DNA of 64,000 nt from Zeus faber (lineage: Eukaryota > Chordata > Actinopteri > Zeiformes > Zeidae). Location of the stretch: the NCBI GenBank assembly GCA_960531495.1, contig CAUIJY010000068.1, positions 62,001-126,000 of the forward strand, given 5' to 3'. The notes beneath the pieces were generated by a model that saw only the letters and a list, made by a program, of their open reading frames with translations, had not been told where the DNA came from and ran no database searches. Both the position numbers and the translations under genes were made by a program. How positions within the stretch are numbered: the first letter of the stretch is position 1; every line of letters starts with the position of its first letter. Of the stretch, positions 49,346-62,668 are shown one piece after another.

Positions 49346-52300
49346 GTAGGAACTGCTCAGATAGTGTGAATACTGTTTTGAACTCATTTGTAATTGGGAA
49401 TGTACTGTTTGTAAAACAGTTTTTGGCACATCTAACAAGTATTTCTGAAATAATAAGCATTTTCATGAAACCTGCATGGATGGCAAACAAGGCATTTTCA
49501 GGCCATTTAAAGACTGAAAGGATGTTTTGAGTAAAGGTTTCTGTCATAACTCTGTAGGAACTGCTCAGATAAAGTAAATACTGTTATGAACTCATTTGTA
49601 ATGGGAAAGTACTGTTTGCAGAACAGTTTTGGCACATCTAACAAGTTTTTCTGAAATTACAAGCATTTTCATAAAAACCTGCATGGATGGCAAACAAGGC
49701 ATTTTCAGGCAATTTAAAGACTGAAAGTATGTTTTGAGTAAAGGTTTCTGTCATGACTCTCTAGGACCTGCTCAGATAGTGTAAATACTGTTATGAACTG
49801 ATTTGTTATGGGAAAGTACTGGTTGCAAAAGAGTTTTTGGCACATCTAACAAGTTTTTCTGAAATTACGAGCAGTTTCATAAAAACCTGCATGGATGGCA
49901 AACAAGGCATTTTCAGGCAATTTAAAGACTGAAAGGATGTTTTGAGTAAAGGTTTCTGTCATAACTCTGTAGGAACTGCTCAGATAAAGTAAATACTGTT
50001 ATGAACTCATTTGTAATGGGAAAGTACTGTTTGCAGAACAGTTTTGCCACATCAAACAATTTTTTTCTGAAATTACGAGCATTTTCATAAAAAACTGCAT
50101 GGATGGCAAACAAGGCATTTTCAGGCAATTTAAAGACTGAAAGGATGTTTTGAGTAAAGGTTTCTGTCATGACTCTGTAGGACCTGCTCAGATAGTGTAA
50201 ATACTGTTATGGACTCATTTGTAATGGGAAAGTACTGTTTGCAGAACAGTTTTTGGCACATCTAACAAGTTTTTCTGAAATTACGAGCAGTTTCATAAAA
50301 ACCTGCATGGGTGGCAAACAAGGCATTTTCAGGCAATTTAAAGACTGAAAGGATGTTTTGAGTAAAGGTTTCTGTCATAACTCTGTAGGAACTGCTCAGA
50401 TAGTGTTAATACTGTTATGAACTCATTTGTAATGGGAAAGTACTGTTTGCAGAACAGTTTTTGGCACATCTAACACATTTCTTTCTGAAATTACGAGCAT
50501 TTTCATAAATACCTGCATGGATGGCAAACAATGCATTTTCAGGCAATTTAAAGACTGAAAGGATGTTTTGAGTAAAGGTTTCTGTCATGACTGTGTAGGA
50601 ACTGCTCAGATAGTGTGAATACTGTTTTGAACTCATTTGTAATTGGGAATGTACTCTTTGTAAAACAGTTTTTGGCACATCTAACAAGTATTTCTGAAAT
50701 AATAAGCATTTTCATGAAACCTGCATGGATGGCAAACAAGGCATTTTCAGGCCATTTAAAGACTGAAAGGATGTTTTGAGTAAAGGTTTCTGTCATGACT
50801 CTGTAGGACCTGCTCAGATAGTGTAAATACTGTTATGGACTCATTTGTAATGGGAAAGTACTGTTTACAGAACAGTTTTTGGCACATCTAACAAGTTTTT
50901 CTGAAATTACGAGCAGTTTCATAAAAACCTGCATGGGTGGCAAACAAGGCATTTTCAGGCAATTTAAAGACTGGAAGGATGTTTTGAGTAAAGGTTTCTG
51001 TCATGACTGTGTAGGAACTGCTCAGATAGTGTGAATACTGTTTTGAACTCATTTGTAATTGGGAATGTACTGTTTGTAAAACAGTTTTTGGCACATCTAA
51101 CAAGTATTTCTGAATTAATAAGCATTTTCATGAAACCTGCATGGATGGCAAACAAGGCATTTTCAGGCCATTTAAAGACTGAAAGGATGTTTTGAGTAAA
51201 GATTTCTGTCATGACTCAGTAGGAACTGCTCAGATAGTGTAAATACTGTTATGAACTCATTTGTAATGGGAAAGTACTGTTTGCAAAAGAGTTTTTGGCA
51301 CATCTAACAAGTTTTTCTGAAATTACAAGCACGTTCATAAAAACCTGCATGGATGGCAAACAAGGCATTTTCAGGCAATTTGAAGACTGAAAGGATGTTT
51401 TGAGTAAAGGTTTCTGTCATAACTCTGTAGGAACTGCTCAGATAGTGTAAATACTGTTATGAACTCATTTGTAATGGGAAAGTACTGTTTGCAAAACAGT
51501 TTTTGGCACATCTAACAAGTTTTTCTGAAATTACGAGCAGTTTCATAAAAACCTGCATGGGTGGCAAACAAGGCATTTTCAGGCAATTTAAAGATTGAAA
51601 GGATGTTTTGAGTAAAGGTTTCTGTCATGACTCTCTAGGACCTGCTCAGATAGTGTAAATACTGTTATGAACTGATTTGTAATGGGAAAGTACTGTTTGC
51701 AAAAGAGTTTTTGGCACATCTAACAAGTTTTTCTGAAATTATGACCATTTTCATAAAAACCTGCATGGATGGCAAACAAGGCATTTTCAGGCAATTTAAA
51801 GACTGAAAGGATGTTTTGAGTAAAGGTTTCTGTCATAACTCTGTAGGAACTGCTCAGATAAAGTAAATACTGTTATGAACTCATTTGTAATGGGAAAGTA
51901 CTGTTTGCAGAACAGTTTTGGCACATCTAACAATTTTTTTCTGAAATTACGAGCATTTTCATAAAAAACTGCATGGATGGCAAACAAGGCATTTTCAGGC
52001 ATTTTAAAGACTGAAAGGATGTTTTGAGTAAAGGTTTCTGTCATGACTCTGTAGGACCTGCTCAGATAGTGTAAATACTGTTATGAACTCATTTGTAATG
52101 GGAAAGTACTGTTTGCAGAACAGTTTTTGGCACATCTAACAAGTTTTTCTGAAATTACGAGCAGTTTCATAAAAACCTGCATGGGTGGCAAACAAGGCAT
52201 TTTCAGGCAATTTAAAGACTGAAAGGATGTTTTGAGTAAAGGTTTCTGTCATAACTCTGTAGGAACTGCTCAGATAGTGTTAATACTGTTATGAACTCAT

Positions 52301-54757
52301 TTGTAATGGGAAAGTACTGTTTGCAGAACAGTTTTTGGCACATCTAACACATTTTTTTCTGAAATTACGAGCATTTTCATGAAACCTGCATGGATGGCAA
52401 ACAATGCATTTTCAGGCAATTTAAAGACTGAAAGGATGTTTTGAGTAAAGGTTTCTGTCATGACTGTGTAGGAACTGCTCAGATAGTGTGAATACTGTTT
52501 TGAACTCATTTGTAATTGGGAATGTACTCTTTGTAAAACAGTTTTTGGCACATCTAACAAGTATTTCTGAAATAATAAGCATTTTCATAAAAACCTGCAT
52601 GGATGGCAAACAAAGCATTTTCAGGCAATTTAAAGACTATAAGGATGTTTTGAGTAAAGGTTTCTGCCATAACTCTGTAGGAACTGCTCAGATAGTGTAA
52701 ATACTGTTATGAACTCATTTGTAATGGGAAAGTACTGTTTGCAAAACAGTTTTTCGCACATCTAACAAGTTTTTCTGAAATTACGAGCAGTTTCATAAAA
52801 ACCTGCATGGGTGGCAAACATGGCATTTTCAGGCAATTTAAAGACTGAAAGGATGTTTTGAGTAAAGGTTTCTGTCATGACTGTGTAGGAACTGCTCAGA
52901 TAGTGTGAATACTGTTTTGAACTCATTTGTAATTGGGAATGTACTGTTTGTAAAACAGTTTTTGGCACATCTAACAAGTATTTCTGAAATAATAAGCATT
53001 TTCATGAAACCTGCATGGATGGCAAACAAGGCATTTTCAGGCCATTTAAAGACTGAAAGGATGTTTTGAGTAAAGGTTTCTGTCATAACTCTGTAGGAAC
53101 TGCTCAGATAAAGTAAATACTGTTATGAACTCATTTGTAATGGGAAAGTACTGTTTGCAGAACAGTTTTGGCACATCTAACAAGTTTTTCTGAAATTACA
53201 AGCATTTTCATAAAAACCTGCATGGATGGCAAACAAGGCATTTTCAGGCAATTTAAAGACTGAAAGTATGTTTTGAGTAAAGGTTTCTGTCATGACTCTC
53301 TAGGACCTGCTCAGATAGTGTAAATACTGTTATGAACTGATTTGTTATGGGAAAGTACTGGTTGCAAAAGAGTTTTTGGCACATCTAACAAGTTTTTCTG
53401 AAATTACGAGCAGTTTCATAAAAACCTGCATGGATGGCAAACAAGGCATTTTCAGGCAATTTAAAGACTGAAAGGATGTTTTGAGTAAAGGTTTCTGTCA
53501 TAACTCTGTAGGAACTGCTCAGATAAAGTAAATACTGTTATGAACTCATTTGTAATGGGAAAGTACTGTTTGCAGAACAGTTTTGCCACATCAAACAATT
53601 TTTTTCTGAAATTACGAGCATTTTCATAAAAAACTGCATGGATGGCAAACAAGGCATTTTCAGGCAATTTAAAGACTGAAAGGATGTTTTGAGTAAAGGT
53701 TTCTGTCATGACTCTGTAGGACCTGCTCAGATAGTGTAAATACTGTTATGGACTCATTTGTAATGGGAAAGTACTGTTTGCAGAACAGTTTTTGGCACAT
53801 CTAACAAGTTTTTCTGAAATTACGAGCAGTTTCATAAAAACCTGCATGGGTGGCAAACAAGGCATTTTCAGGCAATTTAAAGACTGAAAGGATGTTTTGA
53901 GTAAAGGTTTCTGTCATAACTCTGTAGGAACTGCTCAGATAGTGTTAATACTGTTATGAACTCATTTGTAATGGGAAAGTACTGTTTGCAGAACAGTTTT
54001 TGGCACATCTAACACATTTCTTTCTGAAATTACGAGCATTTTCATAAATACCTGCATGGATGGCAAACAATGCATTTTCAGGCAATTTAAAGACTGAAAG
54101 GATGTTTTGAGTAAAGGTTTCTGTCATGACTGTGTAGGAACTGCTCAGATAGTGTGAATACTGTTTTGAACTCATTTGTAATTGGGAATGTACTCTTTGT
54201 AAAACAGTTTTTGGCACATCTAACAAGTATTTCTGAAATAATAAGCATTTTCATGAAACCTGCATGGATGGCAAACAAGGCATTTTCAGGCCATTTAAAG
54301 ACTGAAAGGATGTTTTGAGTAAAGGTTTCTGTCATGACTCTGTAGGACCTGCTCAGATAGTGTAAATACTGTTATGGACTCATTTGTAATGGGAAAGTAC
54401 TGTTTACAGAACAGTTTTTGGCACATCTAACAAGTTTTTCTGAAATTACGAGCAGTTTCATAAAAACCTGCATGGGTGGCAAACAAGGCATTTTCAGGCA
54501 ATTTAAAGACTGAAAGGATGTTTTGAGTAAAGGTTTCTGTCATGACTCTCTAGGACCTGCTCAGATAGTGTAAATACTGTTATGAACTGATTTGTTATGG
54601 GAAAGTACTGGTTGCAAAAGAGTTTTTGGCACATCTAACAAGTTTTTCTGAAATTACGAGCAGTTTCATAAAAACCTGCATGGATGGCAAACAAGGCATT
54701 TTCAGGCAATTTAAAGACTGAAAGGATGTTTTGAGTAAAGGTTTCTGTCATGACTCT
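49346..54757. repeat. 26-mer higher-order repeat, copy 1 (5,412 bp)
   Basis: The copy at +5,412 bp shares many private variants: TTTGTTATGGG (near 49,805), ACACATTTCTTTCTG (near 50,475), GTTTACAGAAC (near 50,867), GAATTAATAAGC (near 51,113), GCACGTTC (near 51,331), AAAGATTG (near 51,590) and TTATGACC (near 51,740). The match begins near 49,256 and runs to about 54,749. Inside the unit, about 49,500-50,840 is itself repeated near 53,040-54,380 at 3,539 bp (17 monomers), so the 26-mer has internal homology. Confidence 0.88.
52468..52676. repeat. Fused monomer: divergent 5' part joined to the GACTATAAGG 3' part
   Basis: The 5' part is divergent class (GTGTGAATACTGTTTTG, TACTCTTTG, AATAATAAGC). 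After GCATTTTCAT it continues as the AAAAACC, CAATTT, GACTATAAGG form that is normally the 3' part of the next monomer (compare about 22,480-22,890). One monomer length has been removed between the two GCATTTTCAT sites. Copies of the same fusion lie at 57,880-58,088 and 61,837-62,045, carried by block duplication. The monomer just upstream also has a short TTCATGAAACC tract typical of the divergent class. Confidence 0.78.
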
Positions 54758-57700
54758 GTAGGAACTGCTCAGATAGTGTGAATACTGTTTTGAACTCATT
54801 TGTAATTGGGAATGTACTGTTTGTAAAACAGTTTTTGGCACATCTAACAAGTATTTCTGAAATAATAAGCATTTTCATGAAACCTGCATGGATGGCAAAC
54901 AAGGCATTTTCAGGCCATTTAAAGACTGAAAGGATGTTTTGAGTAAAGGTTTCTGTCATAACTCTGTAGGAACTGCTCAGATAAAGTAAATACTGTTATG
55001 AACTCATTTGTAATGGGAAAGTACTGTTTGCAGAACAGTTTTGGCACATCTAACAAGTTTTTCTGAAATTACAAGCATTTTCATAAAAACCTGCATGGAT
55101 GGCAAACAAGGCATTTTCAGGCAATTTAAAGACTGAAAGTATGTTTTGAGTAAAGGTTTCTGTCATGACTCTCTAGGACCTGCTCAGATAGTGTAAATAC
55201 TGTTATGAACTGATTTGTTATGGGAAAGTACTGGTTGCAAAAGAGTTTTTGGCACATCTAACAAGTTTTTCTGAAATTACGAGCAGTTTCATAAAAACCT
55301 GCATGGATGGCAAACAAGGCATTTTCAGGCAATTTAAAGACTGAAAGGATGTTTTGAGTAAAGGTTTCTGTCATAACTCTGTAGGAACTGCTCAGATAAA
55401 GTAAATACTGTTATGAACTCATTTGTAATGGGAAAGTACTGTTTGCAGAACAGTTTTGCCACATCAAACAATTTTTTTCTGAAATTACGAGCATTTTCAT
55501 AAAAAACTGCATGGATGGCAAACAAGGCATTTTCAGGCAATTTAAAGACTGAAAGGATGTTTTGAGTAAAGGTTTCTGTCATGACTCTGTAGGACCTGCT
55601 CAGATAGTGTAAATACTGTTATGGACTCATTTGTAATGGGAAAGTACTGTTTGCAGAACAGTTTTTGGCACATCTAACAAGTTTTTCTGAAATTACGAGC
55701 AGTTTCATAAAAACCTGCATGGGTGGCAAACAAGGCATTTTCAGGCAATTTAAAGACTGAAAGGATGTTTTGAGTAAAGGTTTCTGTCATAACTCTGTAG
55801 GAACTGCTCAGATAGTGTTAATACTGTTATGAACTCATTTGTAATGGGAAAGTACTGTTTGCAGAACAGTTTTTGGCACATCTAACACATTTCTTTCTGA
55901 AATTACGAGCATTTTCATAAATACCTGCATGGATGGCAAACAATGCATTTTCAGGCAATTTAAAGACTGAAAGGATGTTTTGAGTAAAGGTTTCTGTCAT
56001 GACTGTGTAGGAACTGCTCAGATAGTGTGAATACTGTTTTGAACTCATTTGTAATTGGGAATGTACTCTTTGTAAAACAGTTTTTGGCACATCTAACAAG
56101 TATTTCTGAAATAATAAGCATTTTCATGAAACCTGCATGGATGGCAAACAAGGCATTTTCAGGCCATTTAAAGACTGAAAGGATGTTTTGAGTAAAGGTT
56201 TCTGTCATGACTCTGTAGGACCTGCTCAGATAGTGTAAATACTGTTATGGACTCATTTGTAATGGGAAAGTACTGTTTACAGAACAGTTTTTGGCACATC
56301 TAACAAGTTTTTCTGAAATTACGAGCAGTTTCATAAAAACCTGCATGGGTGGCAAACAAGGCATTTTCAGGCAATTTAAAGACTGGAAGGATGTTTTGAG
56401 TAAAGGTTTCTGTCATGACTGTGTAGGAACTGCTCAGATAGTGTGAATACTGTTTTGAACTCATTTGTAATTGGGAATGTACTGTTTGTAAAACAGTTTT
56501 TGGCACATCTAACAAGTATTTCTGAATTAATAAGCATTTTCATGAAACCTGCATGGATGGCAAACAAGGCATTTTCAGGCCATTTAAAGACTGAAAGGAT
56601 GTTTTGAGTAAAGATTTCTGTCATGACTCAGTAGGAACTGCTCAGATAGTGTAAATACTGTTATGAACTCATTTGTAATGGGAAAGTACTGTTTGCAAAA
56701 GAGTTTTTGGCACATCTAACAAGTTTTTCTGAAATTACAAGCACGTTCATAAAAACCTGCATGGATGGCAAACAAGGCATTTTCAGGCAATTTGAAGACT
56801 GAAAGGATGTTTTGAGTAAAGGTTTCTGTCATAACTCTGTAGGAACTGCTCAGATAGTGTAAATACTGTTATGAACTCATTTGTAATGGGAAAGTACTGT
56901 TTGCAAAACAGTTTTTGGCACATCTAACAAGTTTTTCTGAAATTACGAGCAGTTTCATAAAAACCTGCATGGGTGGCAAACAAGGCATTTTCAGGCAATT
57001 TAAAGATTGAAAGGATGTTTTGAGTAAAGGTTTCTGTCATGACTCTCTAGGACCTGCTCAGATAGTGTAAATACTGTTATGAACTGATTTGTAATGGGAA
57101 AGTACTGTTTGCAAAAGAGTTTTTGGCACATCTAACAAGTTTTTCTGAAATTATGACCATTTTCATAAAAACCTGCATGGATGGCAAACAAGGCATTTTC
57201 AGGCAATTTAAAGACTGAAAGGATGTTTTGAGTAAAGGTTTCTGTCATAACTCTGTAGGAACTGCTCAGATAAAGTAAATACTGTTATGAACTCATTTGT
57301 AATGGGAAAGTACTGTTTGCAGAACAGTTTTGGCACATCTAACAATTTTTTTCTGAAATTACGAGCATTTTCATAAAAAACTGCATGGATGGCAAACAAG
57401 GCATTTTCAGGCATTTTAAAGACTGAAAGGATGTTTTGAGTAAAGGTTTCTGTCATGACTCTGTAGGACCTGCTCAGATAGTGTAAATACTGTTATGAAC
57501 TCATTTGTAATGGGAAAGTACTGTTTGCAGAACAGTTTTTGGCACATCTAACAAGTTTTTCTGAAATTACGAGCAGTTTCATAAAAACCTGCATGGGTGG
57601 CAAACAAGGCATTTTCAGGCAATTTAAAGACTGAAAGGATGTTTTGAGTAAAGGTTTCTGTCATAACTCTGTAGGAACTGCTCAGATAGTGTTAATACTG

Positions 57701-60169
57701 TTATGAACTCATTTGTAATGGGAAAGTACTGTTTGCAGAACAGTTTTTGGCACATCTAACACATTTTTTTCTGAAATTACGAGCATTTTCATGAAACCTG
57801 CATGGATGGCAAACAATGCATTTTCAGGCAATTTAAAGACTGAAAGGATGTTTTGAGTAAAGGTTTCTGTCATGACTGTGTAGGAACTGCTCAGATAGTG
57901 TGAATACTGTTTTGAACTCATTTGTAATTGGGAATGTACTCTTTGTAAAACAGTTTTTGGCACATCTAACAAGTATTTCTGAAATAATAAGCATTTTCAT
58001 AAAAACCTGCATGGATGGCAAACAAAGCATTTTCAGGCAATTTAAAGACTATAAGGATGTTTTGAGTAAAGGTTTCTGCCATAACTCTGTAGGAACTGCT
58101 CAGATAGTGTAAATACTGTTATGAACTCATTTGTAATGGGAAAGTACTGTTTGCAAAACAGTTTTTCGCACATCTAACAAGTTTTTCTGAAATTACGAGC
58201 AGTTTCATAAAAACCTGCATGGGTGGCAAACATGGCATTTTCAGGCAATTTAAAGACTGAAAGGATGTTTTGAGTAAAGGTTTCTGTCATGACTGTGTAG
58301 GAACTGCTCAGATAGTGTGAATACTGTTTTGAACTCATTTGTAATTGGGAATGTACTGTTTGTAAAACAGTTTTTGGCACATCTAACAAGTATTTCTGAA
58401 ATAATAAGCATTTTCATGAAACCTGCATGGATGGCAAACAAGGCATTTTCAGGCCATTTAAAGACTGAAAGGATGTTTTGAGTAAAGGTTTCTGTCATAA
58501 CTCTGTAGGAACTGCTCAGATAAAGTAAATACTGTTATGAACTCATTTGTAATGGGAAAGTACTGTTTGCAGAACAGTTTTGGCACATCTAACAAGTTTT
58601 TCTGAAATTACAAGCATTTTCATAAAAACCTGCATGGATGGCAAACAAGGCATTTTCAGGCAATTTAAAGACTGAAAGTATGTTTTGAGTAAAGGTTTCT
58701 GTCATGACTCTCTAGGACCTGCTCAGATAGTGTAAATACTGTTATGAACTGATTTGTTATGGGAAAGTACTGGTTGCAAAAGAGTTTTTGGCACATCTAA
58801 CAAGTTTTTCTGAAATTACGAGCAGTTTCATAAAAACCTGCATGGATGGCAAACAAGGCATTTTCAGGCAATTTAAAGACTGAAAGGATGTTTTGAGTAA
58901 AGGTTTCTGTCATAACTCTGTAGGAACTGCTCAGATAAAGTAAATACTGTTATGAACTCATTTGTAATGGGAAAGTACTGTTTGCAGAACAGTTTTGCCA
59001 CATCAAACAATTTTTTTCTGAAATTACGAGCATTTTCATAAAAAACTGCATGGATGGCAAACAAGGCATTTTCAGGCAATTTAAAGACTGAAAGGATGTT
59101 TTGAGTAAAGGTTTCTGTCATGACTCTGTAGGACCTGCTCAGATAGTGTAAATACTGTTATGGACTCATTTGTAATGGGAAAGTACTGTTTGCAGAACAG
59201 TTTTTGGCACATCTAACAAGTTTTTCTGAAATTACGAGCAGTTTCATAAAAACCTGCATGGGTGGCAAACAAGGCATTTTCAGGCAATTTAAAGACTGAA
59301 AGGATGTTTTGAGTAAAGGTTTCTGTCATAACTCTGTAGGAACTGCTCAGATAGTGTTAATACTGTTATGAACTCATTTGTAATGGGAAAGTACTGTTTG
59401 CAGAACAGTTTTTGGCACATCTAACACATTTCTTTCTGAAATTACGAGCATTTTCATAAATACCTGCATGGATGGCAAACAATGCATTTTCAGGCAATTT
59501 AAAGACTGAAAGGATGTTTTGAGTAAAGGTTTCTGTCATGACTGTGTAGGAACTGCTCAGATAGTGTGAATACTGTTTTGAACTCATTTGTAATTGGGAA
59601 TGTACTCTTTGTAAAACAGTTTTTGGCACATCTAACAAGTATTTCTGAAATAATAAGCATTTTCATGAAACCTGCATGGATGGCAAACAAGGCATTTTCA
59701 GGCCATTTAAAGACTGAAAGGATGTTTTGAGTAAAGGTTTCTGTCATGACTCTGTAGGACCTGCTCAGATAGTGTAAATACTGTTATGGACTCATTTGTA
59801 ATGGGAAAGTACTGTTTACAGAACAGTTTTTGGCACATCTAACAAGTTTTTCTGAAATTACGAGCAGTTTCATAAAAACCTGCATGGGTGGCAAACAAGG
59901 CATTTTCAGGCAATTTAAAGACTGAAAGGATGTTTTGAGTAAAGGTTTCTGTCATGACTCTCTAGGACCTGCTCAGATAGTGTAAATACTGTTATGAACT
60001 GATTTGTTATGGGAAAGTACTGGTTGCAAAAGAGTTTTTGGCACATCTAACAAGTTTTTCTGAAATTACGAGCAGTTTCATAAAAACCTGCATGGATGGC
60101 AAACAAGGCATTTTCAGGCAATTTAAAGACTGAAAGGATGTTTTGAGTAAAGGTTTCTGTCATAACTCT
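54758..60169. repeat. 26-mer higher-order repeat, copy 2 (5,412 bp)
   Basis: It repeats copy 1 with all the private variants listed there at +5,412 bp, for example TTTACAGAAC near 56,277 and TTATGACC near 57,152. Agreement ends near 60,161, where ATAACTCTG replaces ATGACTCTG. From there the sequence continues like 58,920 onward (offset 1,250 bp, six monomers) rather than starting a third 26-mer. Confidence 0.88.
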
Positions 60170-62668
60170 GTAGGAACTGCTCAGATAAAGTAAATACTGT
60201 TATGAACTCATTTGTAATGGGAAAGTACTGTTTGCAGAACAGTTTTGCCACATCAAACAATTTTTTTCTGAAATTACGAGCATTTTCATAAAAAACTGCA
60301 TGGATGGCAAACAAGGCATTTTCAGGCAATTTAAAGACTGAAAGGATGTTTTGAGTAAAGGTTTCTGTCATGACTCTGTAGGACCTGCTCAGATAGTGTA
60401 AATACTGTTATGGACTCATTTGTAATGGGAAAGTACTGTTTGCAGAACAGTTTTTGGCACATCTAACAAGTTTTTCTGAAATTACGAGCAGTTTCATAAA
60501 AACCTGCATGGGTGGCAAACAAGGCATTTTCAGGCAATTTAAAGACTGAAAGGATGTTTTGAGTAAAGGTTTCTGTCATAACTCTGTAGGAACTGCTCAG
60601 ATAGTGTTAATACTGTTATGAACTCATTTGTAATGGGAAAGTACTGTTTGCAGAACAGTTTTTGGCACATCTAACACATTTCTTTCTGAAATTACGAGCA
60701 TTTTCATAAATACCTGCATGGATGGCAAACAATGCATTTTCAGGCAATTTAAAGACTGAAAGGATGTTTTGAGTAAAGGTTTCTGTCATGACTGTGTAGG
60801 AACTGCTCAGATAGTGTGAATACTGTTTTGAACTCATTTGTAATTGGGAATGTACTCTTTGTAAAACAGTTTTTGGCACATCTAACAAGTATTTCTGAAA
60901 TAATAAGCATTTTCATGAAACCTGCATGGATGGCAAACAAGGCATTTTCAGGCCATTTAAAGACTGAAAGGATGTTTTGAGTAAAGGTTTCTGTCATGAC
61001 TCTGTAGGACCTGCTCAGATAGTGTAAATACTGTTATGGACTCATTTGTAATGGGAAAGTACTGTTTACAGAACAGTTTTTGGCACATCTAACAAGTTTT
61101 TCTGAAATTACGAGCAGTTTCATAAAAACCTGCATGGGTGGCAAACAAGGCATTTTCAGGCAATTTAAAGACTGAAAGGATGTTTTGAGTAAAGGTTTCT
61201 GTCATGACTCTCTAGGACCTGCTCAGATAGTGTAAATACTGTTATGAACTGATTTGTAATGGGAAAGTACTGTTTGCAAAAGAGTTTTTGGCACATCTAA
61301 CAAGTTTTTCTGAAATTATGAGCATTTTCATAAAAACCTGCATGGATGGCAAACAAGGCATTTTCAGGCAATTTAAAGACTGAAAGGATGTTTTGAGTAA
61401 AGGTTTCTGTCATAACTCTGTAGGAACTGCTCAGATAGTGTAAATACTGTTATGAACTCATTTGTAATGGGAAAGTACTGTTTGCAGAACAGTTTTTGGC
61501 ACATCTAACAAGTTTTTCTGAAATTACGAGCAGTTTCATAAAAACCTGCATGGGTGGCAAACAAGGCATTTTCAGGCAATTTAAAGACTGAAAGGATGTT
61601 TTGAGTAAAGGTTTCTGTCATAACTCTGTAGGAACTGCTCAGATAGTGTTAATACTGTTATGAACTCATTTGTAATGGGAAAGTACTGTTTGCAGAACAG
61701 TTTTTGGCACATCTAACACATTTTTTTCTGAAATTACGAGCATTTTCATGAAACCTGCATGGATGGCAAACAATGCATTTTCAGGCAATTTAAAGACTGA
61801 AAGGATGTTTTGAGTAAAGGTTTCTGTCATGACTGTGTAGGAACTGCTCAGATAGTGTGAATACTGTTTTGAACTCATTTGTAATTGGGAATGTACTCTT
61901 TGTAAAACAGTTTTTGGCACATCTAACAAGTATTTCTGAAATAATAAGCATTTTCATAAAAACCTGCATGGATGGCAAACAAAGCATTTTCAGGCAATTT
62001 AAAGACTATAAGGATGTTTTGAGTAAAGGTTTCTGCCATAACTCTGTAGGAACTGCTCAGATAGTGTAAATACTGTTATGAACTCATTTGTAATGGGAAA
62101 GTACTGTTTGCAAAACAGTTTTTCGCACATCTAACAAGTTTTTCTGAAATTACGAGCAGTTTCATAAAAACCTGCATGGGTGGCAAACATGGCATTTTCA
62201 GGCAATTTAAAGACTGAAAGGATGTTTTGAGTAAAGGTTTCTGTCATGACTGTGTAGGAACTGCTCAGATAGTGTGAATACTGTTTTGAACTCATTTGTA
62301 ATTGGGAATGTACTGTTTGTAAAACAGTTTTTGGCACATCTAACAAGTATTTCTGAAATAATAAGCATTTTCATGAAACCTGCATGGATGGCAAACAAGG
62401 CATTTTCAGGCCATTTAAAGACTGAAAGGATGTTTTGAGTAAAGGTTTCTGTCATAACTCTGTAGGAACTGCTCAGATAAAGTAAATACTGTTATGAACT
62501 CATTTGTAATGGGAAAGTACTGTTTGCAGAACAGTTTTGGCACATCTAACAAGTTTTTCTGAAATTACAAGCATTTTCATAAAAACCTGCATGGATGGCA
62601 AACAAGGCATTTTCAGGCAATTTAAAGACTGAAAGTATGTTTTGAGTAAAGGTTTCTGTCATGACTCT
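59962..62668. repeat. 13-mer higher-order repeat, copy 1 (2,707 bp)
   Basis: From CTAGGACC at 59,962 thirteen monomers follow before the same order resumes at 62,669. The block combines a 6-mer copied from about 58,920 (offset 1,250 bp) with a segment from about 61,438 copied from 57,481 onward (offset 3,957 bp). It overlaps the last 208 bp of the preceding 26-mer, because the same monomers serve as the end of one block and the start of the next. Confidence 0.8.

Noticed and set aside
52488..52700. 70-codon plus-strand frame, repeated near 57,900 and 61,857
   Set aside because: It exists only because a one-monomer fusion (52,468-52,676) removed a stop. All three copies derive from one event, and the translation is the reverse side of ordinary satellite.
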